Made by a program: the position numbers and the translations under genes | Shown here: positions 22,336 to 34,670 of the stretch, piece by piece | Numbering within the stretch: the stretch's first letter is position 1 | How the letters are laid out: every line of letters starts with the position of its first letter | From: Beroe ovata | Lineage: Eukaryota; Ctenophora; Nuda; Beroida; Beroidae | Length of the DNA stretch: 64,000 bases | Assembly (NCBI GenBank): GCA_946803715.1 | Contig: CAMPET010000016.1 | Coordinates: 465,093-529,092, forward strand | Reading direction: 5' to 3' | Notes under the pieces: model-generated | The model's input: the letters and a program-made list of their open reading frames with translations, nothing else | What the model was told of the DNA's origin: nothing | Database searches by the model: none

Positions 22336-22594
22336 TTAGAACCTGGGTTTCATGTTCACTTTGAAGTTGGGGCCAGGTGCTATGGAGACTGAGTGAATAT
22401 TCCTGTACAGGTCCTTTCCCAGCGTCTGCTCTGTGGTCATCTCAAAGTTGTAGATGAGATAGGCAACCATGATCTTAGCCTCCAGGAGGGCAAACCTCTG
22501 CCCGATACAGTTACGAGGGCCCGCAGCAAAGGGTACAAAGGCAAATGGGTTCCTATTTTTCGAGTTTTCCAGCGTGAACCGCTCAGGGTCAAAT
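22336..22594 (-). pseudogene. Partial second copy of the P450 3' end
   Basis: Encodes the heme-binding end of the neighbouring P450, from [17 protein letters not shown] to the same stop, almost identical in protein. The downstream non-coding 210 bases are also duplicated with about 5 percent differences. The copy stops at an N (22595), followed by a stretch of unrelated bases before the second copy starts. An alternative-haplotype contig joined in tandem explains this as well as a real duplication. Confidence 0.7.
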
Positions 22595-22845
22595 NAGATG
22601 CCGCGGGGGGCTTGCCAGCCCCCTGATGTATAACTCAAAACTTTATGATCACGAGGCAATGAAAATCTGGATGAAATAGCTATGATAGGTTATTTGAAAA
22701 CAAAAATAGGTAAAACAATGTTCATCCTCATGAACTCTCTTGACATTTTTTTATCGTTTCACGTCTGAAAAATGTAGAGTTTGTCATCCCAACATCTCTT
22801 AGTCTTCCAACTGACCTGCTGTGATCCTTTACATCTCATTACAGT

Positions 22846-24661
22846 TTAGAACCTGGGTTTCATGTTCACCTTGAAGTTGGGGCCAGGTGCTATGGAGACT
22901 GAGTGAATATTCCTGTACAGGTCCTTCCCCAGCGTCTGCTCTGTGGTCATCTCAAAGTTGTAGATGAGATAGGCTACCATGATCTTAGCCTCCAGGAGGG
23001 CAAACCTCTGACCGATACAGTTACGAGGGCCCGCAGCAAAGGGTACAAAGGCAAATGGGTTCCTATTCTTCGAGTTTTCCAGCGTGAACCGCTCAGGGTC
23101 AAATACGTCAGGGTCGTTCCAATGCTCAGGATCGCGGTGTATCCACCAGATGGAAATGTCCAGGTTCGTCCCAGCAGGAAGACGATGTCCGACCAATTCG
23201 ATTGGTTCGGACAAACGTCTTCCAACGACGGAACCCGGTGGTTGAATTCTCAGTGTTTCCTTGACAACCATGGTCAGATATGAGAGACTTCCGCAGTCAA
23301 TCTCATTAATATCCCTGCCGGCAAGGTGGTCTCTGATCTCCTCGTAGAGTCTCTGCTGCATGTCAGGGTGTTTGCACATGTAGTACAGACAGAATGTAAC
23401 TGTACCCAGGGTGGTGCCGTTACCAGCTAACATGATGGTGTTACACTCTGCCAGGAGGTCATCATCAGTAAGTTCACCATTCTCCGCCTGCTCGTAAACC
23501 AGTTGGTCCAGGAAGCCTCTCTTGCCCTTGTGCAGGACAGTCTTACCCTCCTTCAAATCCTGCTTTCTGTCCTTGATCACTCCCATCAGCTTCTCATTCA
23601 TGTCTTTAATGCTCTGCATCATCATCTTCCCGGCAGCTGTCTTTAAAAAGTACCAATTCCAATTGTTTAGGATACTCTTGGTTTTCTCCATTGATCCAAG
23701 AACCGTTTGTGACATCAGGGCAATGTACTCTTTCGCTTCTCCCTCACGGAAATCCACACCGAATGATGTTTCACACAGACTCATGAAAATGCTCTCCTCC
23801 ACAATGTCCACGATATTCCTCTCTGGATCTGCAAGAACATTCCTCACTAACATTCGACCGGCTTTCTTCATCGTCACAGCAAAATCGTCCAGAATGTTGA
23901 AGTGGAAGGCTGGAGTCATGAGGTGACGCCGCTTTTGCCACGCTTTACCCGGCAGTACCAGGACACTATCCTTGATCCACCTGATTGGGAATTGGGATGA
24001 CTTTTCTAATTTCTCACGGGGAAATCATGTCAAACACAAGTGAATGAAAAGAGTGAGCCACTTTTTCAATGTTTCGTGGGATCAATCATTTGCTGGCTCG
24101 AGGAGCTGATCCCGGCTGATCACGAAGATAATAAACAAATGATCAGGATGATGGTACTCACCAATCGAAAGCATCATATTGGAAAGACTTGTTGATGTTT
24201 GTGTTCGATTTCCATAGCGGTTCAGCTGCCTCCACGGTATTCAACGATAGATTTGAGGTGAAGAAGAATTTGAGATGAGAAATCGGGCCATACTTTGCCG
24301 GGTCAGTAGCAGCGAAATAACGCTCTTCAAACCTGTATGGAAATATGGATCAGGGTATCCGAATCACACTAGAACACCACTGAAGGCGCCACTGCGACAC
24401 AATAGCAGAGCCACTATAATAGGCAATGCCAATATGCTTACTGCTTAGCGAATCACTACACCTAGTATAGGATCTTATTATTCTAAATCACTACACGTAC
24501 TTGTGTATAGTTTCGGGCGTGATGTCAGAGAACATGTGCATGTGGCCGACGAGCGGCTTAGCACCAGGTGACACAGGAATCCCGGTGTTATTGCGGAACA
24601 GGTAGAACCATAGGAGGAAGAGAGCACTCAGAGGGAGCACTATGATGAGCGCGATAAACAT
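22846..24661 (-). CDS. Cytochrome P450, CYP4/CYP46-like
   Basis: Microsomal monooxygenase. Three exons in phase (24501-24661, 24162-24332, 22846-23980) encode 488 residues, a normal length. The N-terminus MFIALIIVLPLSALFLLWFY is the membrane anchor, followed by a proline hinge (GIPVSPGAKP). Family motifs are the WxxxR region (KAWQKRRHLMTPAFH), the I-helix oxygen-binding motif AGNGTT, the K-helix ETLR, the PERF motif and the heme loop [19 protein letters not shown] with the cysteine ligand. The arrangement LTPAFHF and the heme loop point to the CYP4 clan. The I-helix lacks the CYP4-specific covalent-heme glutamate motif, so a CYP46-like role on lipids or sterols is equally possible. Neighbouring epoxide hydrolases could process its products. 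Confidence 0.9.
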
Positions 24662-25246
24662 GCTGCTAACTAGAGAGGAAACTAGTGAGCGTCGTCCATG
24701 ATATGGTGATTATGATTAGATAATTTTACAATTTGTTTGATAGTGACCAAGTTCTTTGCGGATAATAGAAAAAAAACCCAATCTTCAACTGGAAATCAGC
24801 AGTTACTTGATCAATTCAGCATTAATTAATAAGAAACGAATAAGAAACACTACAGACATAGTTCTATGGTAGATATTTCAATAAAATCATACTGGAACCC
24901 CAAAATGAGTGCAATAAATAACATAAGGTTTCACTTCAGATCCTACGTCGTTATCAAATTTCTAAAAAAGGCTGAAATTCAAAACTTCTAGAAATTGTTT
25001 ACGTACGCAATTCATTCCGCAGAAAACAGTTGTCAATAATAAGTAGATTTTTCATTTCAAATACCTTATTAATACCCGCTTATCAATAACTCAACAATAA
25101 CTTTATTAGTAGACTGGATTTCTTAACAATGGCACCAAGCTTCATGAAACCAACTATAAATAGAACAAGCGATGTAGTCATACTAAAGTCATCAGCATTG
25201 GTAATCAGCATTTGTCCGTTATATCAGATTATCGCGGATAAGGTCA
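24662..25246. other. Intergenic between P450 start and epoxide hydrolase 3' end
   Basis: AT-rich with no coding signal. It should contain the P450 promoter, since both genes run leftward. Confidence 0.5.
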
Positions 25247-25369
25247 TCAATCCGGTGATGTAATGTTATTGATGAAGGAGACAATGTCACCCACAATACC
25301 CTCTGCGTTGTCAATATGGGGAAAATGTCCACCTATCTTGTGGTATGTGAACCTGGGATAGAGAATTGA

Positions 25370-25406
<37 letters not shown>

Positions 25407-28400
25407 AGTACCCTGAGTAATGAGTATGTATTTGTTGATNGTGTGTGTGTGTTTGTGTGTGTGGACAAAACAATAGTGTGTGCTTGTTTGTCCGTGTATG
25501 TCTGTGCCTATCTGCGTGTCTGTGTCTGTGTATGTCAGTCTAAGTCTGTGTACAGGTCTATTGTCTGTGTGTCTGTGTGTCTGTGACTCACTGCCTGATA
25601 TTGTTGAATGTTCTCCAACTGGTGAACTTGGTTAGATGGATGATCTCATTAGGGAAGTTGGAGATAGCCACGGGTACTCTTGGGATCGTGAAGTGCTCCA
25701 AATACTCCCTGTCATTCCAGTAGAACTCGTAGTGGAACCTGGGAGAATATATATGTCTTTCAACTGTAGCAACGGAGAGTATAGGGGAGTATTCCCTATA
25801 CGACAATTCCTATACGACAATTCCTGAGGGGTATTCGTTGGAAATTCACGCTATTGCGTATTTTTGAGGGCAAGGGAGATTGAAACGGGTTCATTTTAAA
25901 TCGCTTTTAATCGATGGGTTGTCGATTTTGTTCTTGAGTTACCTCATTGATGACTGTGCATTTCTCATACACCAGAATATCGCTAGAGTGGCACACACGT
26001 TATCAATACCAAAGTTCCTCAACCCACGCTCCCAGTTTGAGGTCAGATTATCCTCAGCGCTCATCAGAACCAATGGAGAGCCTGCGCGGAGGAGACATGG
26101 AGGGGGGAACGGGGTGTCGATATACAATATCAGCTCGTGGGACGTGGTGAAATGTTGCAGTATTCCTTGTGTCATAGTCGAGGAGAAAAATGTTTGCCTT
26201 GCAGGACGCAAGAACATTTTCTTTAAAAAGGCAAAGTGAAACTGTAGTGTTTTTTGGGTAGTTATGAGTGTTATAGTCAGAATTACCGATCCAGGAGATA
26301 AGACCCACTGGCGAATCGACAAGTCCGTATCCCAGTGTGTCAGGCATGACAGTTTGCACGTGGAAATAGGCAAACTTCTTGTACATCCTGAAATACAACG
26401 TGTAAATAAAGGGTGCGTGTAAATATAGTGCATGCACGTGTTACTTGTCCCGAAACGTTATTCGGTCTTGGTACAGTTTGCGGGTGGTGTTGTTACATTG
26501 AACTCATAGACCATAGCAATTAAATCGTCAAATCAGGGATTGGTTGAAACTTTAGCTATTGGAAGATCAGCTCGGCAGTAGGGGACCTATCGCAGTGAGC
26601 TAAGAAATTTCGCGGACAACTGTGCCAGAAAAACAACAAAAAGATCGGGGCAAGCAGCACCAATCAATACCTCAGTAATTGTGTTCGTAAATCTGTATAA
26701 AGACTCTAAAGGACTCTAATGTTTTCGGTGCAATCAAAAGCTCCCATTGGGCTCCCCAAAAGCTCTAACTCATATAAGACCATCCAAAAAGATGTTTTTA
26801 ATGGACGAACCGAACTAAGGGAATTCTCTATTGTCTGTCAATAATAATGAGCCGCTAGTGACGTAATACCATTGTCTGAATTCAAATAAATCTGTCCAAT
26901 GCTTATGGTAGCAGTTATAATCTTTCCGATTGTCTGAAGATTTGTTCTGAGCACGATTGAAAAATTGCTCCCATTCCTGCTGCCGAATCATTTTAAAACT
27001 GCTACCTAGAACATACCTTCATTGTTCGGAAAAGCATCACACACTGTCACACGACGCATCGATTTGAATTTCGATGTCGAATTGAATCGCTGTTTGATCT
27101 ATTTTGGAAATTTGATCCAAATCAGATAATTTCTCCTGCCTCTCACCTGCTCTCCATCTCGGATATGGGGTTAATGAACGCCTCCTCCTGAGGGGTCGTG
27201 TAAACAAGATGTGGCCAGAACATGCCGACCACAACCTGTGACATCTGTCTCCAACCTAGGGGAGTAACCAGTTGTAACTGAGGAAAAGTTTAATAGTTCC
27301 AGAACCTTCCTGCAACCAATTGTAACTGAGGAAAAGTTCCAGAACCTTCCTGAGAGGGGAAGTGCTTGGCGAGAATTGGCTCTCCTATTATCATGTTTGT
27401 TTCCAGCAGCACACAAACAAATAAATTTCAACCCAGGATTGCCAATGATGATAAAAATATAGCAAAATAATAGTAGGTACTCACCAAAGTGGATGTGGTT
27501 CAAGGTATTGTGCAATCCGATAACGTGTTCAGGGTATATGTAGGTTATAACTGCTCCAATCATAGCTCCAAGGTCACACCCATGGACCTGTCCGATAATA
27601 TAGATAATTAGGGGCCATACCGTAGTAAGGGTTTTAAAATTAGGTAGATTGTAAAGAGGGGCATCTATTTCAATAGACAAATCATGGTTCATTAGTCATG
27701 ACAGGATGATTCAACTAACCACATATCTGCTGTATCCGAGTTTGATCATAAGTTTGTGGTAAGTACAAGCTATGAGGCAGGGAGCAACCCCCTTCACAGG
27801 GGGAGATTCAGTAAATCCATGTCCCGGAAGACTTGGAACTACCACACTGTAACCTGGAATACGTGTCCTTGAATCAAGTTTCGATGAACCAGAGGAATGA
27901 ACTGTTCCCGTGATAAGAAGTCAAATGTGCCGTGTGATGGAACATTTAGCACAATATCATGTGTTATCCATTACCTTGCTGAATAAGTATAGGGACTGAC
28001 TTGTGGAACTCCCAGATTGTACTCGGCCACCCATGAAGTAGGAGTACTGGAGTCGAATCCTCACTACCCTTCACGTGAACGAAATGGAGGTTGATGTCGC
28101 CTGAACGAACATGGGGAAATTGTCGATCAGAGCCGTAATTCTAGTAAACATGTTGCATACAACTGGGAGTTGATTCCTCATTGAGCAAACCTATGACAGT
28201 TTTGAAGTGGTCAAACTCTCCTAGTACATTGTTGACATGATTGATATCAAAAACGTCAATCATGTGCTCTGATATGGTGTTGATGAACGAAGGGGGGAGT
28301 CCGTATCGAGATTCTTCGTTGACAATCGGATTATCGTTAACTATCCGCTTCTTCAGACGATCTGGGGGCAATCATTGCTACTCCAGAAGCTGGTTCACTT

Positions 28401-28737
28401 CATTATAGTTGATGGATGCTGCTCCACCATGAAGTTATCAAATCCGAGGTGAAGCAGCATCAAACCAGAATATACATCAACACCAATTACCTATATCACG
28501 TAATTAATGTAATCCAGTTCTAATCTCCAAACCTCTCATTTCCTCAAATGCCTCCTCGTTTATCGCTAAACACGGGTCAAATGAAACTACAGGTGTGTGA
28601 ACGGTCCATGAGTCTGCCATATTTCTCAACTTGGCAGTTTTTTCGCTCATCATACGGGATATCTTGAGGTTTTTCACCACAACGATCGTAATAACGAGGA
28701 GAAGACATGCTCCCACGAACAGAAACATCCAGCACAT
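25247..28737 (-). CDS. Membrane-anchored epoxide hydrolase, EPHX1-like (copy 1)
   Basis: Alpha/beta hydrolase of the microsomal epoxide hydrolase group. Ten exons in phase: 28533-28737, 28191-28361, 27975-28100, 27720-27853, 27485-27587, 27147-27255, 26287-26387, 25943-26081, 25592-25738, 25247-25352, giving 446 residues. A single N-terminal membrane helix (MCWMFLFVGACLLLVITIVV) is followed by the EHN domain. The oxyanion motif is HGWPSTIWEFHK. The nucleophile elbow reads VHGCDLGAM, keeping the aspartate but replacing the usual GGDWG. The charge-relay acid lies in NFPNE and the catalytic histidine in KIGGHF. The ATG is right after an acceptor-like CAG, so a 5' untranslated exon is likely. Juvenile-hormone-type or xenobiotic epoxides are possible substrates. 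Confidence 0.9.
25376..25590. repeat. (GT)n-rich tract in epoxide hydrolase intron
   Basis: TG dinucleotides with interruptions (GTCTGTGTGTCT and similar) fill the last intron of copy 1. An N at 25440 marks an assembly join. Confidence 0.85.
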
Positions 28738-28747
28738 TGTAACCTGA

Positions 28748-28749
28748 GG

Positions 28750-28795
<46 letters not shown>

Positions 28796-28796
28796 A
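28748..28796. repeat. (GT)n microsatellite upstream of epoxide hydrolase copy 1
   Basis: About 22 GT repeats starting ten bases before the start codon on the coding side. Confidence 0.9.
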
Positions 28797-29292
28797 ATAT
28801 ATTACTCTCAGTACCTACAGAGTACACTTATCAATCGTCCAAATCTAGGAGCTAGTCTCACCTAGGCCTAGGCTATTATACTTATAGGCAGGTGTTACTT
28901 GTGCAAAAAACAACAAGGCTCAGGAAAGGACGCAGGACAATCAGATGTCAAATACTGTAGAATGTTCGAAACCGCATGTAGAAGTAAGAAGCGAAGAACA
29001 GAAATTGCCTTATAACTTTGATGTAGCGTACTGCTGTAGTGCAGGGACTAATTAAATTAAAGTTGATAAGGAAATGGGATTTTGCTAATGGGTAGGTAGC
29101 ACAAATTTAGCCTATCAGAGCCATTAGTTCTCCAATAACCAATTATTATAACTGATTGGTTGGTTGATAACTAACTTTGATCGTGAAGAAGTTGGATAAG
29201 ATAAAGTTAGTGTACAAAATATGTGGTTCTGACTTCTGATAAATTATTAAGGTCGAATATTACTAGTAATAATACCCTAGCCATTAGCAGGT
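28797..29292. other. Divergent intergenic region
   Basis: Lies between the starts of the leftward epoxide hydrolase and the rightward membrane protein gene. Bidirectional promoter activity is plausible, but I see no clear TATA box or motif. Confidence 0.4.
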
Positions 29293-30661
29293 ATGGACAT
29301 GAGTTGGATAATGGGACTGGAGGATAAGATAACGGAGGATCTTCTGAACCAATTACCGGATTATTCAGCGTTCGAAGCTGTCCTAGAGATTGATGGCAAT
29401 AAAATCATGACTTGGGTTAGTCAGACTCGTCATCAATCCAAATCAATTGAAAATGTATTGAGATTAGCGATACATATATCGAGATAAGCGAAAGATGAAT
29501 TTACTTCATGACCCACGTTTTCCTCAGGATTTGATCGACCAGATAAAGACACATGGAATGGCAAATATCAAATATAGCAACGAGAGTGCTCAAGTAAACT
29601 TTGACTTGACCTGGATAGAGCCGGTCGTGGCTGAAGATCAATTTTCTGATGAAGACCTTGAGAAGATTTGGGAACTAAATCAAATGAACGCAAGCGATTT
29701 ATCCGTTGAATCGATTGCGACAAGCATAGAGAGGGACACAACCCCGATGTCTCTTTTCATCGTGTGCAGCATGGCAATTATCGGCCTGACGTTCACCATG
29801 TTGGGAATCTTGCAGATTTACCGTATAAAACAGCAAATTATACCTAAACTTGTCAAAGTTATCCGTTGTTCGTGCTACATTGTGTTTGTTTATGTTGGTT
29901 TATTGTTACTTACACCAGAGTTAGCGGGTCTGATTGTCACCTTTACCCCCCTTGAATTAAGTCCTGCCACTCGAAATCACGTTCTGGTTTTACCACTCGT
30001 TATTCTGCAAGTTGTGCTGGTAACCCTCAAATTGAAAACAATTTGCATCTACTGCTTCCAAATCGTTATGGTGATGAAGCCATTCCTGTTTAGAGAGAAG
30101 AGGAAATTTCTAAGCCGAATCCTCATGTATTCCATTGTCACACTCTGGTTTGTCACGTATATCTCGTATGGTATTTGGGCCATGTTTATCTTGTGTTTCT
30201 CGGGTAAACAATGTAGTCCTATACTAGAGCAGGTAAAGCTGTGGAAAAAGTCGCTGTTTTATCTGTCTGTTTTCGCTTTTCTGTTCTCACTCCTTGTCTG
30301 TGTTGTTTACCAGGTGACGTTTGTGCGAATTTACTTACTCCATGGCTCGAAGATAAAAACCGATCTGATGAAAAACATCAAGACCACACTCGTTCAGTGT
30401 GTTGTTGAAATGCTCTACGACATAGGAATGATAATCTACTATGTAATTGTACGGAACGATAAACCACTGTATGAAACAATCGCTGGCATGGCCCAGATAA
30501 AACGGATGATAGACATCAAGCTCCTCACAGATACAGGGGCTTGCGGAGCGGAAATCACACTGAGCCTCCTCTACGAGCACAACCGAACAGACACTTTCCT
30601 GGTCTTACAGATGGTGCTATCGGAGAGTCTTGCTTGCCTGACATCCATGTTACTGCGATAG
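29293..30661 (+). CDS. Unrecognised multi-pass membrane protein, probably seven helices
   Basis: I do not recognise this family. Two open frames in different phases join cleanly if 29416-29467 is a 52-base GT-AG intron (TTGG/GTTAGT to ATTAG). This gives 438 residues, 29293-29415 plus 29468-30661. A hydrophilic N-terminal region of about 130 residues is rich in Asp, Glu and Asn and lacks a signal peptide. Strong membrane helices follow at about 135-159, 175-200, 212-236, 258-286, 303-332 and 347-370. A weaker segment near the C-terminus could be a seventh. No DRY, NPxxY or other receptor signature is present. A cysteine pair (CFSGKQC) sits in an apparent outer loop. The gene sits between two tandem epoxide hydrolases on the opposite strand. 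The frame change could instead be a sequencing error. Confidence 0.7.
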
Positions 30662-31201
30662 TTCATGGAAGACGTGACTGCAACCTTTTCCACCAATATT
30701 ATGCACAAGATTTGCTGTTCGTAAGTTTATTAATCAACTGTCACTTTATTACTAACATCGATTGTCATTGGCTTTGTTCTGCAATATCAGTTTTATAAGA
30801 AAATTGGTTCAAAGTAAAGAAGTATGTTTTATTTCAATATTATTGAAACGAAACAGCGTACATGATGTTTAGGACAATATAGCATTAATCACATAAATTC
30901 ATAAAGATATGTTGGAATCACTTATTCAACATAGGTATCATTCAAAAAACAGTAAAATTATTCAAAAAAAGTAAAATAATTACTATTCGATACATTGTTT
31001 CAAAATCATGCTAAAATCTGAACAAAGACCTGTTGGCTATCAAAATCAAGCAAAAATCAGGAGAAAAAAAACTGTCAAAGTTAATCGATACCTACGAGCA
31101 AAAATCAGAAAATAAATTGCTACTGTGGACATACCGTAATATCAATTCATACATTCATATTGATTTGTATTTTGTCGTGATGTTTTGTCACTCCTCATAA
31201 T
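30662..31201. other. Convergent 3' intergenic region
   Basis: AT-rich; contains the 3' untranslated parts of the membrane protein gene and epoxide hydrolase copy 2. No gene seen. Confidence 0.5.
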
Positions 31202-33883
31202 CTACTGGAGAGAGACGTGGTTTTGTATGAAAGAAATGAGGTCCCCAGTCACACCTACAGTGTTGTCAATATTTGCAAAGTGACCGCCCTTGCCATGGTA
31301 AGTAAATCTGAAATAAAAATACAGTTTATACAAAAAAGTAGCAAAACTAACAAATTGACTATAACAATTTCCATGTGCGTGTCATACTGTCATAATTTGG
31401 CAACAAAAAATGATAAAAACTTACTGTTTAATGTTTTTGTATCTTCCTTCAGATGCAAACTTCGTCATATGGGTGATTTCGAAGGGGAAATTGGAGATGG
31501 CTACGGGCACTGTATCAGGAATGGTGAGGTTCATGAAAATATCTTTGTCGTTACTCCAGTAAAAGTCATGGTATATCCTGACACGATAGTGACGTTAGTG
31601 AGAAAAACATGTACAAATATTACTATCACTGAACAGAAGGATCACACTTCAATTTAAAGATAATATTGAATTCAACACCTACTTATCATAGATTTGAAAT
31701 ACAAACATCACTGGCCTCAAACCTCATACTTGATTGTGCAGTACGTGTCGCCCAGAACAAGAAAACCATAGCACATATGTTGTCGATACCAAAGTTATCG
31801 ATTCCCTTCTTCAGATTCTCTTTTCCGCCACTGACTCTAGGGTATGCATATCCTGGAAAATATTGTTCTTGCACTAAAACTGAAATAATTTAACACGTCA
31901 AGGACACAATATCCCAGTTGTCTCAATATTCAATGATACGTACCTATCCATCCAATGAGACCAGAGGGGGAATCCATCAAACCATGGCTGTAGCAGTCTG
32001 GCATGACTGACTGGGCATGGAAGTAGGCTGTGTTTTTGTAATTTCTGGAAGAATTAAAGAATTGTGCGAACGTTCAAGGAAATATAATCCCTCGAAAACA
32101 TATTTTGCTACCTTACCAACCTGGTATTGAAAGTGGAAAGCGGATGCATCACACTTTTCTCTTGTTCAGTAGCATAGACAAGAGACGGGAATACACAACC
32201 AATTAGTGTTTCTGATATAAGCCTCCAACCTGCATATTTCATTCTTCAAAACCAAGGAGTATGTAAGATTTAAATGGACAAAACTAAAGAGAATTTAGAA
32301 CCCACAAAACACAGCAATTTTCGAATGTCAAACCGAGTGCTAGTGGATTCATAGTTGCATGAAATCCAATAACATTCAAAGGATAAAAAGAAGTCATCAA
32401 TGTTCCAATGACAGCCCCCCAGTCACCTCCGTGAACCTGAAATTTACCAATTATGGGTCTTCCTTATCTTCCCTGAATAAGTCTGATGAAGAGAATAACT
32501 TACCACATATTTGTTATAACCAAGTTTGATCATGAGTTTGTGATAAGCACAAGCAATGACTGATGGGGAAACACCTGGCACAGCAGGACCCTCAGTGAAT
32601 CCGTGCCCAGGAAGACTTGGGACCACCACAGTGTAACCTATCAAAATATATTCGTGAGGTTTTCTTAACACATTCAAGAAAGTTTGTTTAGTCAGTCAAT
32701 TTGCCCAGCTTTGCTAAACGTCTTCATGGATCAAATTTTCAATATGAAATAGGACATACCTTGTTGCAATAACACAGGGATCGATTTATGAAACTCCCAT
32801 ATTGTACTTGGCCATCCATGAAGTAGAATAATTGGTACAGAACCCTCATTCCCTTGCATATGTATAAAATGAAGGTTTATATCACCTGACGAAGTGAAAT
32901 CTTGAAATGGTTCATATCCATAGATCATTACATATTGATACAGCGCAGATCCAAGTTGATACTGAATCGAAAGTGAAATTGCTATATCCAAATGAGGAAC
33001 CCACCAATTTCTGTTTTGAAATGTTTAAATTCATTGAGCACAGCATTCACTTGATGAAAATCAAATTTTTCCAGGATGTGATCAGCAATCAAGTTTATAT
33101 ACCATACTGGAGAGCCATAAGGGTTAATCTCAGAGTCATTAGATTGCTTCTGTGTAATTCGATCATCTAAACGACCTGAAATTTTATTTGAATGGAGGCT
33201 AAAATTGCACCACATTGTGAAACAATAATGGATGTTTCAAATATGATGAATCATGAAATGTTCAAAATTTGGTCATCCCTAAATATAGAAGTAATTCTAT
33301 CTATATACTTCACTGCTGTACAACAGCCAAGGGAACACACATCACACACGGGCTGATCTCGGGCTGATCTCTGTTGTACAGCAGGGTATATGATGTGTGT
33401 ATGCTTGTGTGTGAGTGTGTGTGAAATTAATCTTGCAGTGAAGGATATAAATAGATCTACTTTGCATCCTATATACTGCTAATAGATACTGGCAGTGATC
33501 TTGTACATAGTGCAAGGAAAAGTCAGTGGATCAGTAGCTCAATTGGTAGACAAACAGGCGCAATTCCTGAGGTTCTGGGTTCAAGCGCTGGTCAATCCAA
33601 TACTTTTCTGTTTCTTCCCTATTCAGTACTTGGTCATGATCTCATTAAATTATAAATATAGATTGATTAAGTAAATAAAAGAACCTTTCAGACTTTGAAA
33701 AGATTCATCAGTCAGAGAGCCTTTGAAATCAAATTTTATGATGTCTGATTCTTCCCAAGCTGAAGCTTTGTTTTTGAGATCCAATACCAATTGCTCTATC
33801 TTAGCTCTTTTTTGAGAACTTGAATAGAGAAATAACAGGACCAATGTAACTATCAAGACTAGCAAAGCAGTGTATATCATCAT
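31202..33883 (-). CDS. Membrane-anchored epoxide hydrolase, EPHX1-like (copy 2)
   Basis: Paralogue of copy 1 with the same ten-exon plan: 33685-33883, 33005-33175, 32760-32885, 32504-32637, 32334-32436, 32121-32229, 31944-32044, 31723-31852, 31425-31577, 31202-31307 (443 residues). Exons 2 to 7 and 10 have exactly the same lengths as in copy 1, which shows a tandem duplication. The N-terminal helix begins MMIYTALLVLIVTLVLLF. Motifs: HGWPSTIWEFHK (oxyanion hole), VHGGDWGAVIG (canonical nucleophile elbow), NFPFE (acid) and GKGGHF (histidine). This copy keeps the standard GGDWG that copy 1 has lost. I place the start at 33883, the first of two adjacent ATG codons. Upstream of it the frame has no other ATG. 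A CAG lies a few bases upstream and may end a 5' untranslated intron. Confidence 0.9.
33529..33600 (+). pseudogene. tRNA-like sequence (degenerate tRNA or SINE head)
   Basis: Seventy-two bases start GGATCAGTAGCTCAATTGG (A-box type) and contain GGGTTCAAGCGC (B-box type). The anticodon stem CAGG/CCTG is possible with a seven-base loop, but the base before the putative anticodon is G, not the required T. The acceptor stem pairs over only four positions. It is therefore unlikely to be a working tRNA. Confidence 0.5.
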
Positions 33884-34399
33884 ATCCAGCTGATAAGAAG
33901 ACAAGTATCACCTGATTGTACAACTTACAATTGTGCATGCACCTATGCAAAGTTAGAAAGTACAATGCATCATTTCAGGAAAAATGCCAAGGATGAAATC
34001 CCACCAGCAAAGGTAGGGAGTAATCCTACAGACTCCTCCTAGTGAGATCATCATCATTCAGCAATTGTTTTCTTTTTAAATCCTATCCAGTAACATAAAT
34101 AGTAATAAAAATATAACTGGTATGGTTTTGAACCAATGAACCATCACAAGTCACAAGAAGTTAGGAAACATACATTCGCTGATTCACTACCATTCAAAAA
34201 CTCCACCTTCACCATAGGTGTCTAAGAAAGTAGAGTATCTGGTAGTACAGCTGACCAGGGAAAATAAAGAGAATAGATTACATAACCACTGCTACATAAT
34301 CAACCAACAACATTGGAGCATCAAACATCCAGTGCTGAGACTGAGAGGCACTCAGTCACTCACCCAAATGTCTAAATATCCAACACACAACAATTTCAT

Positions 34400-34670
34400 A
34401 AAATATTTAATCAAGTTGAGCTCAGGATTTGATTGTCAGATTTTATCTGACCTCTGTTATCAGCGTGCGCGCCTCCAAGTCCATCGCGATGGAGGTCAGA
34501 TAAAATCTGAAAATCTTGTCAGATGACCAAATGTTACTTGACCTGTTTCTTGCGTTCGCTGTTCGCGCCTTCATCAAAGGCGCGCGCGCCGCGCGCGCGA
34601 GAAACACAGATCAGATAAAATCTGACATGAATGAAAATCAAATCCTGAACTCAACTTCATCCAATATTTT
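34400..34670. mobile_element. MITE with about 35-bp terminal inverted repeats and nested hairpins
   Basis: Left terminus 34400-34434 and right terminus 34637-34670 are inverted copies with a few mismatches (core AAGTTGAG(C/T)TCAGGATTTG). Just inside each end is CAGATTTTATCTGAC, itself a palindrome. The core carries the TTTCTTGCG / CGCGCGAGAAAC hairpin shared with family A repeats. No protein is encoded, so transposition would need an enzyme from elsewhere. Confidence 0.75.

Noticed and set aside
33884-33904. Earlier start for epoxide hydrolase copy 2
   Set aside because: The upstream codon is TTG, not ATG; the first true ATG in frame is at 33883.
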